The notes: a model not told the origin generated them from the sequence alone. 64,000 nt of DNA from Lepas anatifera (GCA_034440635.1 JAOTON010001931.1:372001-436000); one strand, 5' to 3'; numbered from the stretch's first letter, positions 45,916 to 55,891 are shown. Numbers and translations: made by a program.

Positions 45916-46327
45916 CAGTGGCGGATACCAGGGGGGCTAGAGGGCTCAGGCACCTGTTGGGATGTGCGTGGCGCCAGAAACTGGCATCTCTAAAATGCTC
46001 CTCTCCAAATACAGTCGCTGGTTACCGGTCAACGTGTGTGGACGTACCGCGAGGTCAGAGCGTGCAGCGAGAGAGAACAGAACGTGGCGCGGTCGGTAGG
46101 ACGCACGTGTGATGTCTGTCGCGGCACAGGCCACTTCGCCTCGATTTGTGCGAATCGGACCGGCCAGGAGCACCGGTACGCGACCAAAGCCAGTGAGAAC
46201 GGAACAACACCCCCCCCCCGAAATGTTGGAGCGCCTATAGTTGATGCATAGGCGGAGGCTGATCCGAGGCAATGGCAAGAGAAGCTCGAGTCCCCCTTCC
46301 CCAAATTAAATATTGAATCCGACACTG
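45916..46327 (+). mobile_element. hAT-type MITE, family 3 (copy 4), with captured gag-like sequence
   Basis: The ends CAGTGGCGGATACC and (reverse complement) CAGTGTCGGATTCA are inverted repeats. The flanks TACCTACT and TACCTACA match at 7 of 8. The outer parts match 32784-32941. Between about 45954 and 46205 an unrelated sequence carrying a CCHC knuckle replaces the short junction found in the other copies. Confidence 0.8.
45994..46251 (+). pseudogene. CCHC zinc-knuckle fragment, gag-like, inside a MITE
   Basis: The plus-strand frame, open from just after a TAA at 45991, contains TCDVCRGTGHFASIC at 46105-46149. The CX2CX4HX4C spacing with Gly before His and Phe after it is the classic retroviral-type knuckle. 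The preceding part (VWTYREVRAC, then charged residues) and following NRTGQEHRYATKASEN look protein-like. The frame then runs into MITE sequence. No matrix, capsid or Pol sequence adjoins, so this is a fragment of a retrotransposon Gag or a cellular knuckle protein. Confidence 0.5.
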
Positions 46328-46485
46328 TACCTACAGATTTAGAATGGTTTTGATAACACGATCATCCACGACTCTGCCGGAGTCACTTTGCCTTTACAGA
46401 CTTTGCTTACTTAGCTGCGTTCTAACTATGCGTTCAGAATTGTCAGACTGATATCTTACTTTGCATTGAATCGCCACCTATGTTT

Positions 46486-46759
46486 CATAAACGGATCCAG
46501 GATTACCGATCGGGGAGGGAGGGGACGCTTGGTGGAGAGGGGGCGCCATCCGGATCAGGGGGCGCCACTTTTAAATGGCAGAACTTACCTATCCATTGGA
46601 CGCCAAATCCTATCGTGAGGGAGCCAATACTCGCCTTGTGGAGAATGGGAAGCAACATTTTAGGGAGGGGAAGGAGGGGCGGTTCCCATTTCAAGCGGTG
46701 CTGAGGGTCGATTGAGAGGTGGGGGGGCAAGTGTTTCCTTGCCCCTGGTTCCGCTTATG
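46486..46759 (+). mobile_element. hAT-type MITE, family 1 (copy 4)
   Basis: The ends CATAAACGGATCCAGG and (reverse complement) CATAAGCGGAACC are inverted repeats. The flanks CTATGTTT and GTTTGTTT match at 6 of 8. The core GGGGGCGCCACTTTTAAATG and GACGCCAAATCCTATCG is shared with 13052-13275 and 19149-19374. Confidence 0.72.
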
Positions 46760-46982
46760 GTTTGTTTGATTTCTTGACGGTGAAAATTTCAACTGAAATG
46801 CGGTCAATCAGTAACGTATAATTACTTCTCACGTGGTTGACCTGCATCAAAAAAAAGAGAAAATAACGCAAAATACCAAACCTTACAAAGCCACGTCCTG
46901 GAGAAAAATCTACGACGACATCTTCGCATTACATACTCTTAAGTTTTCTTGGTCAAGTAGGCAACCAAAAGTCACTCGAGGA
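46760..46982. other. Unassigned short stretch
   Basis: No feature recognised. Confidence 0.4.
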
Positions 46983-47161
46983 GATGCAATGGTGCAGCGG
47001 TAGCGCGTCGAGGCTTCACGCCGCTGACCCAGGTTCGAATCCTGGGCGGGAATGTTGGATAAGGACTTCTTGACCCCCCAACACATACCCTTCCAATGTG
47101 AGAGTTTGCGATGCTATATGACCCCAGAAGTTGGTGTGTCGTAAAGCCCCAAGGCTTCCTC
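46983..47161 (+). mobile_element. tRNA-derived SINE, family A (copy 4), best head
   Basis: Box A TGGTGCAGCGGTAGCGCGTC and box B CAGGTTCGAATCCTGG are both near-consensus. The tail has TTCCAATGTGAGAGTTTGCG, GATGCTATATGACCCC and GTGTCGTAAAGCCCCAAGG. It lies directly against the TTAA MITE at 47165. Confidence 0.82.
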
Positions 47162-47164
47162 CCT

Positions 47165-48932
47165 TTAAAGGGAATGGACCACTTTGTCGAAATTCTAAGA
47201 ATACTAATTTAAGAACACGAGAGGTCTCAAAATCAGGAAAAAGCATTTGTCCCCCACTTCCATACGCTAAAAAAGAAATATCTCCTATTTTCTAGCAATA
47301 TGTGACATCAAACTAACAAATTTACGCCCCCTCCCCCTAAGATCACGAGAATCACGCTAGATAGCAAAAACGGTAAACGACGTCGGGTATCCAATCCAAA
47401 TGTCTATAGAAAATACTTGAACCATTTTTTGTCAGGTCACATTTCACGTCACTTTTAAGGCCACTAGAGGTCAAGGCATGCCACCAAAGGGATACCATGT
47501 AAAAGAAAGTTCTCTGTCGTTTCATCTGAACTGTTCAAGATAGAGTAAAACTATCTCCATCATTGGAATCCTCGGAGCAAGCCGAATCGAATGATGTATA
47601 ATGTGACTTTGGTTAGGGCAAATCAGGTCAAATATAGAATTTGACCTGACAAATATAGGATTTTACCTGACCTGAGGTCATTTCAAGGTCAGATTAGGTC
47701 AAAATGCATATCATTAGAACCGCACGGATAAGGCAAATCTAATACCACTAATAATGTTAAGATTAACAGTCTTTCACCATCCATTACTAAGTAATTCAGT
47801 TTGAGTTATTTTCCCCATGTATTTCAAATGCATTGGAAATACATGGGTTCATGCAATGGAGAGGTCATGACTCGCACCTGCCCTTAGGCGCTCCATATAA
47901 AAAAATAACGGAGTTTATTTTGTGGGATTCGGTGGGCCCATTATGTGATATGAGTTTCAATCGTATAGGTTCACCCTGTTCTGACAAATGCTCTCTTAAA
48001 CTTTTCTTGAGGTGAGGTCACTTGACCTGCACTGGTGACTTGACCTGAGATGACCAAGCCTTAAAATTTTGGCACAAGTTGTAAAACTGATCAGGGTTGG
48101 TCGTGGGGTTTTTATTCTGTCTCCAAAAAAACACGAGGTGCGGGTGCCCAGCCCCCGTCAATGCGCATGTTAGTAATCAGTGAAATCCCAAACCTTGATC
48201 ATACACTCTCTGTGAAGGCCCATTCACAGCGTTTCCGTATGGCAAAAATCGCATGCAGGGGCTATTCAAATACATGGTGAAATGAAACCGATTTCCCGCC
48301 GAGGACGTCCGCTCTCATCATCCATATCATATTTGTTCACTTGCCACGGCAATCGTACTCTCGGTCCGCCCGTTCATTCTCGGTCTTGTAAAGCACTGGT
48401 GCAAAAACTGAACGACAGATGGCGTTGCGGTGGCCGAATGTAGTCAGTGGTGGAAAGCTGATGCAGATGCTTGATGTAAAGAAACAATTTCAGAGTTGGA
48501 TTTTGAGCAAAAACAATTGATACTTGTTTTGGCAAGTACGGGGGAGGGAGGATATGATGCGTGTTGCGGCCATTAGTCGCATTTTGGCCCAATGACGCTG
48601 TTCAATGGACGACTACTAGTGTATTCGACTACGACTGCTTCTGAAGATCTTGGTCGACAGGCATGTTGCATGCTGGTTCACTCGCTAGCATGGTATTTTC
48701 AGCGAGTGAGCCAGACTTAAGGCTTACGACCAATTAGATCACTGCAACCATATAGAAGGTATTACTTCAGGGTTTGAAATAAGGCAATACACCCCTTAAC
48801 TTTAAAGCTGCCGGAAGTTTTATACCGACAACTTTGCGTGAACCCCAACATGCTAATAGTGGTTTATAAACACGCCCTACAAAACTGCTATCTCAGTTCA
48901 AAACCAATTATAAGAGTAGGTACTCTTTTTAA
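47165..48932 (+). mobile_element. TTAA MITE family 2 (copy 2), carrying a nested AGGTCA element
   Basis: TTAA at 47165-47168 and 48929-48932 bracket AAAGGGAATGGACCACTTTG at the left and ACTCTTTTTAA at the right. Blocks follow the order of 43077-43782. The nested element at 47316-48170 explains most of the extra length. Sequence at about 48190-48650 has no counterpart in copy 1 and may be lost there or added here. Confidence 0.75.
47316..48170 (+). mobile_element. AGGTCA-rich TA-flanked TIR element (copy 3), nested
   Basis: The right end CCCGTCAATGCGCATGT with TA (48171-48172) is well preserved. The left end ACAAATTTACG with TA before it is degraded. It is collinear with the reverse of 41879-42720 through CTAGATAGCAAAAACGGTAA, TCCTCGGAGCAAGCCGAAT, and GATATGAGTTTCAATCG. 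The GGTCA/TGACC motifs are retained. Confidence 0.78.
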
Positions 48933-49126
48933 AGTTATGTATGCATTGAAACGGTACCTACATATCTGAGAAAACAAAACGACAATGGGAAGGTAAGGAG
49001 TTGACCAGGCTGACCCAGGAGTTGAGCCCCGTCCCTAGATCTACTAAGTGCCTGCCAGTAAAAGGGATGCATAAAACTGCGGACATTCTCATCACCACGA
49101 AGAGGGCAAACAGTCGTCTGTTGAGT
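48933..49126. other. 3' flank of the protease gene
   Basis: This lies downstream of the minus-strand stop codon. No AATAAA or ATTAAA poly-A signal is obvious on the minus strand, so the transcript end cannot be placed. Confidence 0.4.
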
Positions 49127-50641
49127 TCAGCAGAGACTGGCGTCGGCGGTGTTCTGCTGGATCCAGCTGGTCACGGACGTCACCCGAGCGTACACTCCTG
49201 GGTAGTTGGGCAGTGCGCAGCCCCTGCCCCAAGATACGACACCGATCAGGCTATAGCGACCTCCAACATCGGTCACCAGAGGACCCCCGCTGTCGCCCTG
49301 GCAGGAATCCTTCCCACCGCCGCTGACGCCGGCACAGATCATGGTAAAGGTGATGCTGCTCCCGTAGCTTCGCGCACATTGGCTGTTGGTCATGGTCTGA
49401 ACGGTGACCTCGCGGAGAGAGGGTGGTGCTGGGCCTCCACTGGAGAGTCGACCCCAGCCTGAGACGATGGCGGCAACGTTGTCGAAGCTGCCGCCGCTTG
49501 GCATGCACACCGGAGCTACTAGGTTTCCAAGAGCCGAAAAATTGATGGTTGTGGAGAGGCGAAGTAGTGTGAAGTCGTAGCCGGAGGTCACCGATCGGTA
49601 GCGAGGGTGGTTGATGACGCGGCTGATGCTGTAGCGCAGCTCGCCGTCCGGTCTACCAACACGGTGCTCTCGTAGCAGCACCTGCTGCCGCCTAGGCGAC
49701 GGAAACCTTCCCACGCAGTGCGCCGCCGTCAGCACGTACCGGTTGTTGATGACGCTGCCACCGCAGAAGATGCGCGAGCGACCTCGCGGCACCAGAGCCG
49801 CCTGCCACGGGTACTCGTTGACCTCAGTCTCGACGCCACCGACGATGCGCGACATCCGGTTGGCCCGGCCGCAGCAGAGGCCTCCAGCCGTGCTGGCCGT
49901 CGACGCAGTCGTGCCTGATGTGGTAGATGCTGTGGTAGACGCCGTAGATCCTGTAGATGCTGTGGTAGATGCCGTAGATGCTGTAGATGCTGTGGTCGAT
50001 GCCGTGGAAGCTGTGGTAGATGCTGTGGTAGATGCCGTAGATGCTGTAGATGCTGTAGATGCTGTAGATGCTGTGGTAGATGCTGTGGTCGATGCCGTGG
50101 AAGCTGTGGTAGATGCTGTGGTTGCTATGGTGGATGGAGGATGAGGAACGAGGACCTCACAGTAGAAGCCGCGTCGACGCTCACTACCATTGGTGCGGAA
50201 TATGGCGTTGACAATAGCGCTTTGGATGGTGGGAACGAAAACAAAACGCCCACAGAATCTTCTGCCGTTGATAGAGAGATAATCAAACGCGCATGACGGA
50301 TGGTATTGCACGTCAAACAGGAAACAGGTAACGGAAAGTGTCTGACCCTGGTCACCCCGCAAGGTATATTGCAGGAACACGTTGTTTGGGTATGGAAAAG
50401 GGAAGCCAGGGGAGGCCAAACGATACCGGCCCGGACGCAAAGTGACCTCACGCTTGTTGTCTGGGTCTGGCAAAGGCTGCCCTCGCCAGAAGAGCTGGCT
50501 CGGGTGAGGAAGAGACCGGCCAGGCCAGCGCAGCCTGGATAAGGGCGAGGGTGCGCTCTCCGAACCAAACTGCCCCGCTTCTCCTCGCACCTGGACAGCA
50601 GCGGTGCAGAACACCAGGCAGAACACCACCCAGCGGAACAT
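49127..50641 (-). CDS. Secreted CUB-trypsin serine protease with mucin-like linker, intronless
   Basis: A complete 504-residue S1-family endopeptidase. Residues 1-20 are a signal peptide (MFRWVVFCLVFC...). About 68-163 is a CUB-like domain (Cys 106, 117, 130, 161). About 169-253 is a Ser/Thr/Ala linker of TAS and TTAS repeats, a likely O-glycosylated stalk. The trypsin domain starts at R265|IVGG, the zymogen cleavage site. The catalytic triad is His308 (LTAAHC), Asp356 (YDFTLL) and Ser451 (DSCQGDSGGP). Asp445, six residues before the serine, predicts trypsin-like cleavage after Arg/Lys. Cys256/257 and Cys379 probably tether the light chain. The frame is open upstream to 50773, but a TATA box at 50688-50694 lies between the two ATGs, so the ATG at 50641 is used. 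CUB-trypsins of this layout are familiar from crustaceans, where they act outside cells in immunity, chemosensory tissue or digestion. The role here is not determinable. There is no intron, so it may be a retrocopy-derived but intact gene. Confidence 0.95.
   Translation of the reverse strand: MFRWVVFCLVFCTAAVQVRGEAGQFGSESAPSPLSRLRWPGRSLPHPSQLFWRGQPLPDPDNKREVTLRPGRYRLASPGFPFPYPNNVFLQYTLRGDQGQTLSVTCFLFDVQYHPSCAFDYLSINGRRFCGRFVFVPTIQSAIVNAIFRTNGSERRRGFYCEVLVPHPPSTIATTASTTASTASTTASTTASTASTASTASTASTTASTTASTASTTASTASTASTTASTGSTASTTASTTSGTTASTASTAGGLCCGRANRMSRIVGGVETEVNEYPWQAALVPRGRSRIFCGGSVINNRYVLTAAHCVGRFPSPRRQQVLLREHRVGRPDGELRYSISRVINHPRYRSVTSGYDFTLLRLSTTINFSALGNLVAPVCMPSGGSFDNVAAIVSGWGRLSSGGPAPPSLREVTVQTMTNSQCARSYGSSITFTMICAGVSGGGKDSCQGDSGGPLVTDVGGRYSLIGVVSWGRGCALPNYPGVYARVTSVTSWIQQNTADASLC
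49883..50137 (-). repeat. Coding 9/12-bp minisatellite in the protease linker
   Basis: GTAGATGCT/GTGGTAGATGCT-type units repeat in frame and encode Thr-Ala-Ser and Thr-Thr-Ala-Ser. All units are multiples of three, so copy-number change alters linker length without a frameshift. The opposite strand is also open (Val-Asp-Ala), which is an artefact. Confidence 0.88.
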
Positions 50642-50687
50642 TCTGGACGTGTCGACGCGAGTCTGGCCGACAGACCAAAACCGTGCA

Positions 50688-50694
50688 TTATATA
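50688..50694 (-). promoter_or_regulatory. TATA box of the protease gene
   Basis: TATATAA on the minus strand begins 53 bp before the ATG at 50641. An initiator-like CCAGAC with A at 50664 lies 30 bases downstream of the first T, the normal TATA-to-start distance. The 5' UTR would be about 23 bases. Confidence 0.7.
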
Positions 50695-50773
50695 CTCCGG
50701 GTTTGGGTGACACAGGTGGCGACCAGTCACCGTCGGAGGCCAGGAGGGATCGCGGTCGAAATGCCCCACTCAC

Positions 50774-51159
50774 CTCAGATTTTTTGCAGACAGCTAAAAT
50801 TCACCCTCTTGTCATCCTCGGCTTTTCATCAATAAAATGCCTTACTCACATATGACACTATTTTGCAGCGTGTAATGCTGATGGATTCCGACAGACATCA
50901 TATCCTGCAAGGCACCTTGATGATTCACATACGAATAGGGCTGTAGAGCCTGCTGTTTTTTTCTCAGAGTCGACCTCCAACTCAGGCTCGGGTCTGAGAA
51001 TATCGACTCCGACTCAGAATCGAACTCGCCTTCAGCTACAGCTCCGAACGTAGTCAGAAATTTGAACCTTATATTTGAAGACCAATAACAAGAAACTAAA
51101 CACCATCGCCAAGAAGCTACCTTACACATATATGCTGTCGGGAATGGCATCACACTAAT
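50774..51159. other. Upstream flank of the protease gene
   Basis: No exon or repeat is recognised. Distal promoter DNA is possible. A TTAA MITE begins at 51160. Confidence 0.4.
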
Positions 51160-51616
51160 TTAAAGGGAATGCGGCACCTTGGTCGAATCCTGGAATTTAG
51201 TGTAATTAGGGGTATTTTAGCCGAAAATCATGGAATCGTCCATGATCTCTCTGAAAAATGTACAATAACCTTAATATTTTGATTCCTAAAATGCGCTTCT
51301 AGGGAAAAAAATAATTATCTGCCTGTGCATGATGTCATGATCTGGCAACCCCTACCATATTCAATACGCTTCAAGGGCTTCGATTGGCTGATACTCACCG
51401 TGACGTCAGCATATGTCGTCACACCAACAGCCATGACAACTGCGGCCTACTGCTAAGGGTGCATGAGGGGTACATTTCAGGTAGGTTTTAGCTTTTTTCT
51501 ACGGAAATCTCGAGTTCCAAGACAAATGATATATTGAGTACCGGTTTTTCTGACTTGCTTTATAACTTGGCTATCTCAGTTAAAATCACGTTATGAAGGT
51601 GCCACATTCCCTTTAA
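51160..51616 (+). mobile_element. TTAA MITE family 1 (copy 6), full-length reference copy
   Basis: 457 bp with TTAA at 51160-51163 and 51613-51616. The inner ends are AAAGGGAATGCGGCACCTTG and GGTGCCACATTCCCTT. Uninterrupted body with GTGACGTCAGCATATGTCGT at the centre, containing the CRE-like TGACGTCA, and TTAAAATCACGTTATGAAGG near the right end. No coding capacity. Confidence 0.92.
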
Positions 51617-52619
51617 AGCATGATTCGAAGGAGTTGGAAATTCTTCGATATCTTGCAAAAAAGTAGGCAATTTTTCTCTCCGGAACATCCGTCCTGATGG
51701 CCACGTCCTTAAACTGAAGGACTTTACCTTCACAAAGAGTCTTCGGCAGTCAAAATTGATTCAGGTCTCGTAGGCTATGTTAAGATAAGGTGCCATGCAA
51801 GTCTACGTCTTAGGCCGATGGGGGGCATTTGCATCAGAGCGTTCTACGCTAAAAATTCATGACCTCGACAGAATGGCCCCATGAGCCTAAATACAGGCCC
51901 TTTTTAGGATGTTTAACTATAAGGCTTACTTTCCAAACTAACAATTGGGTATTCATTAACGGTACTGCCAGAGAATAATGAGAAGTAAAAAAAAAAAAAC
52001 ACATATTTTAAGTGTCATAAAGAGGGAACAACTGTCCCCAAGCAAGCTTTCCCCGTGATAAAAGAGCTGAGGATTAATAATTGTGATGTACTTCCCTACA
52101 TAAATAGCTGTTCCCAATCGCACGTGGCATCAGGGCTCTCGCCGCACTAGACACCCTTGGCACTCTAGGAATCGTCCTGCTCTGTCGCACGTGGCGACGC
52201 TTTTGCTTAACTCCGATGTTAAGCAAAGAGCCAAGTCAGGATGTGACTTTCAGCTGACACAGAAGCGAGGGCAAGGCAGATGAGGGTTTTTTTATAAATT
52301 TTGTAATTGTTTAGTTCGACTGCTGGGTGGTCTACTAAGTCATCAATGGACTTGTCACTGAGACCCCGACCCCACACCAACGAGCAAACCATGAAGGGTT
52401 GATCTGAAGAAGTTTGACGTAAGACGGGACGGCGTGTGGTCCTCCACCAGTGTTTCCGCCGACCTGTCGTCGGGTAACATTGTGCCGGGCGTCTCGGGAC
52501 CGACCGCCTGGACACGCCCGCGCTGCAGCGGGCGGGCCCAACGCTCCCCACTGAGTGGGGGCTGCATCGGAAAGATCGGTTGGAAGGAGGCGGGCGTGGG
52601 GAGTGAAGCTTTGAGTGGG
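51617..52619. other. Unassigned stretch
   Basis: TCGCACGTGGC, containing the E-box CACGTG, occurs at about 52119 and 52182. A GC-richer patch lies at 52430-52600. No gene is recognised. Confidence 0.4.
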
Positions 52620-53150
52620 TAGCACAAATAATTGTAGGGCAGGGCACATGGAGGCGAGGGTGGGCACATGGGGTAGAACAGGGCAGGGCAGATGAGAGGA
52701 ATTTGAGGGCAGACAAAGGACGATAGGGTAGGTGAGGTCGGGGCAGGTCAAATGAGAAAGGACAAGGTAGGTGATGGCGGAACAGGTCACACGAAGTTGC
52801 AGGTTTTGCGTCTAAGGATATTAGTGCAGAAGAATGAAGATGGGGCAGATGGTGGGGAAAACAGGGAACAAAAATTCAATGACAGGGCATATGGACGGTA
52901 ACATGAAGGCGAGGGCAGGATATATCAGAACCATTCGAGGTTAGGCAAAGGAGGACAGGGCAGCTGAGCGAGTGGGAAAAGCACACGAAGGAGAGGGCAG
53001 AGCAGATGATAATAAATCGGGAGCAGACGAGTGCGGGCAGGGTAAGGTACAGACGTGAATCAGGGCTTTGTAAAGACGTGAATCAGGACTGACGAGGGAG
53101 GAGAGAGTAGAAGACGGGCAGGGTTGAAAGCAGGGCAGGGCACACGAAGT
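52620..53150 (+). repeat. Degenerate purine-rich repeat (GGGCAG/ATGAG)
   Basis: The plus strand is G/A-rich with many AGGGCAG, GGGCACATGGAGG and CAGATGAG motifs at irregular spacing. It looks like a decayed minisatellite. Pro/Leu-rich minus frames here are repeat artefacts. Confidence 0.5.
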
Positions 53151-53304
53151 TAAAGGCTAAATAAAGACGTGTGCGTGACGAATTTTGATCATACAAACTG
53201 TCTTTGAAAACGCTAATGGCGATGCACTTCAACGCAAATTTAGGCGCAGGTAAATGTGGGGTTGTGTTGGCCTACGTAGGTAATAGAGATAAGATGCGAA
53301 AAAT

Positions 53305-53392
53305 CTGGGTTGAGTCCCAGCATCTTGGGGGACGTCCCCTTGATTCGCCAGTTGGGGAAGACGCGTGCCCCGTTCCCCCACTTCCGACGCCC
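53305..53392 (+). mobile_element. hAT-type MITE, family 4, partial
   Basis: TTGGGGGACGTCCCCTTGATTCGCCAG and GACGCGTGCCCCGTTCCCCCACTTCCGACGCCCAC align with the right half of 40229-40416. The left half is not recognisable. Confidence 0.5.
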
Positions 53393-53613
53393 ACAACTGG
53401 AGGGCATATTTTTGATAGCTTACCCGTGAAACACGTAACCCACGAAGCGAGAATTGTCACTGTGCAAGTGTGCCGCATTTCCGACCACAGATAAACAGTC
53501 ATCCTTACGTAACACCCTGACCGAGGCTTAGCTGCAAAAAAGGCACCAGCAGCCGGGGGCCCTGAAGGCATCCAAATCGCCAATATTCTCCAATCACCCG
53601 ACATGGGCTAATC

Positions 53614-54651
53614 CTATTCCTGTCGAGGGGGATATATTCTGCTCACCCTTCATTTTTCCGGCATATCTCCAGAAGGGGTGGTGATACACTTTTCAAACTC
53701 TACGACTTTCCTAAAACTGAATCGGGTAGATTCCCTGAGAGTGTTGAGATAACATATTTACGGGAGACCGGGCTTTGGCTCGGTATTTAGGTAGGATATA
53801 TTCGCAAACCGTGTATTATTGTGTGCGGTGCCTTCTTTGTACAACAAAGTCATCAGTAACAATATTGAGAACAGTTAAAATGTTTTAATATTATGAACAC
53901 AGTTTCGGGGGATAATCATTTTACATTTTCACACACCGTTTTCATATAGACGGCCCCGGCAGCCCAAAACCGGGGGAGGGGGTTCTAATATAATTTGATT
54001 GTACTCTTGCAGAGTGGATTGACTGCTAACAGGACAGCCGAGAGAAACAAAAGTAGCTTTACCATTCTCTCAACCTTATATGATATGGTAACAATATACC
54101 GCGGGCGTATTCAGGTCGTGTAATTAAGGGGTTCCACGCTTGTACCAGCAATGAATCAATGCAAGCAATGCATGCATCTTATTGCAATCAATGGGACAAA
54201 CATCTTGGACATGCATTTGGTTCCAGGATCGAAAATAGAAAAGTTCATTCAGAGGTGGATCAAAGAGACCAGATCATTTAGAACTCCGGGGTTGGCATGA
54301 GCGGATAAAGGTCGGGCCATATCAAAAGCATCAATAGCTGAGGAACATAGCACACGCATACCTTTTAGCCATTGGCAATGAGCATGTTGTCCCACTATTT
54401 TGTTTTCCTGCATCCGACTTAGCTTTTTGACATTATACCATTTATCTCGATTTTAAAGATGTCACGCAGTATATGACGTTTGCTAATCTTTCAATAAAAA
54501 CATGATATAACATATACACTTCTTCATTTAGTTCTGGCCTGGGAACCTCAATTTAATTTTGGATTTTCATATAACTGAAAGCTATGTCAATTTTGCACAA
54601 ATTCTCTGTAAATACGCATTAGTTATGTCCTCATCCCCCCAACAGGAATAC
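53614..54651 (+). mobile_element. 1-kb TIR element (copy 2), uninterrupted
   Basis: The left end CTATTCCTGTCGAGGGG and the reverse complement of the right end (GTATTCCTGTTGGGGGG) are terminal inverted repeats. It is collinear with 2304-3681 minus the SINE. There is no recognisable transposase. Confidence 0.65.
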
Positions 54652-55541
54652 GGATAGCTAGGAGCCTGACAAGAATGTGGTTGATGGGAAGGCGCAATGT
54701 CTGCTTTAATACTGAAGACAGAGTTTTTTTACAAAGATTAAGTTTGTGTGCTATTCTGTGGTTGGTGCTTGTTAAATGATGAAGGGTTGAATAAAAAACA
54801 AACAAAAAAATCACTTTGGTTTTGGGTCCGAGATACAAGCTTTCACACGATGTTGTAACAGTGAACGGGAAGTTCGTCTGAGACTTAGGTATTGTTAGCA
54901 GTAATTTCTCACGGGATTTCGACTAAAAGTACCTATATTCCACATAGCTTCAGGATTGCTGGGAACATGCTGAGAACACGGGGACAGTACTGAATGTATG
55001 GTGAATGGATCGAAATAATCCCAATAAAAAGGACAAAAGGGGGCAGCACCTGCTGAAAACCCATAATGTAAGATGGATAAGGTATATATATATATACCTC
55101 GATTTGTACCTATACCTATATATTGTATTTAAATTTTCAATTATGTATATATATATACATATATACGTAATAGAAAACTTAAATACAATCTTCAATAACT
55201 GTTGACGCCAAACGAATTAACAAAAACAGCATTTCACAACATTTTTGGCAAGGTCTAAACCTAAAAAATTTTCACAAGCCGCAGTCACAGTGATCGTCAC
55301 CTTCACAGCACTGTCACTTATGCCAGGGGCTGGCCTGCTAGCGTGCCGAGCGCTACGCAGAAGGTGCAATGGCTGGCTACGCAAAAATGACAGGAGCCTT
55401 TTGAAGGACGATAGGTTACTAGCATTGCCAGATCTGGCCCGATGTTTTAGGGGAGGGGTCAACAAGGCCAACATTCGTGAAAATTATAACTGTTGAAAAA
55501 ATGGGCGAAAACCGGAAGATCCAGGAGAAATTGCCTTCCCC
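54652..55541. other. Unassigned AT-rich stretch with a TA microsatellite
   Basis: TATATA/TACCTATA runs occur at about 55083-55175. No gene is recognised. Confidence 0.45.
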
Positions 55542-55891
55542 CAGTGGCGGATCTAGACGGTCGGTTTGGGGGCAAGCCAAAGTCGAAAAAACGTCACGTA
55601 GTGAAAAGCTGCGCTTCAATGTCACTTGCCGGTACATTTTTTGGTATTTGAGGCGAAAAGCAAAAACAACGTCACTGGGTAAAAATATGGGCTCGAAATA
55701 CTGTTTTTCCTATCCAAGGCCCAATATTTACACTTTAAGTTGAGAGTTGAAGCACCAAAATCTTGCTTATAAACTTAAAAGGAGCCGGGGAAAAAAAGGA
55801 GGTCGATCGCTTTGGGGGGGCAAAAACCTAGTTTTGCCCCGAGCTTTTCCGTTTGGGGGAATGCCTTTTTGTCCCCCCTGGATCCACCACT
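55542..55891 (+). mobile_element. hAT-type MITE (CAGTGGCGGATCT ends)
   Basis: The left end CAGTGGCGGATCTAG and the reverse complement of the right end (AGTGGTGGATCCAGG) are inverted repeats. The flanks CCTTCCCC and TCTTCCCC match at 7 of 8. Subterminal TTTGGGGGCAAGCC and GGGGGGGCAAAAACC blocks resemble the other hAT MITEs. Confidence 0.7.

Noticed and set aside
46983..47053. Possible functional tRNA gene
   Set aside because: Near-consensus boxes, but the sequence continues into the SINE tail without a T-run terminator, and three sister copies exist.
49743..50144. Plus-strand Val-Asp-Ala repeat frame
   Set aside because: It is the antisense shadow of the Thr/Ala/Ser linker of the protease gene.
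50642..50773. N-terminal 44-codon extension of the protease frame
   Set aside because: A TATA box at 50688-50694 lies inside it, and the next ATG starts a proper signal peptide.
55083..55175. TATA-box cluster
   Set aside because: It is a TA microsatellite with no exon nearby.
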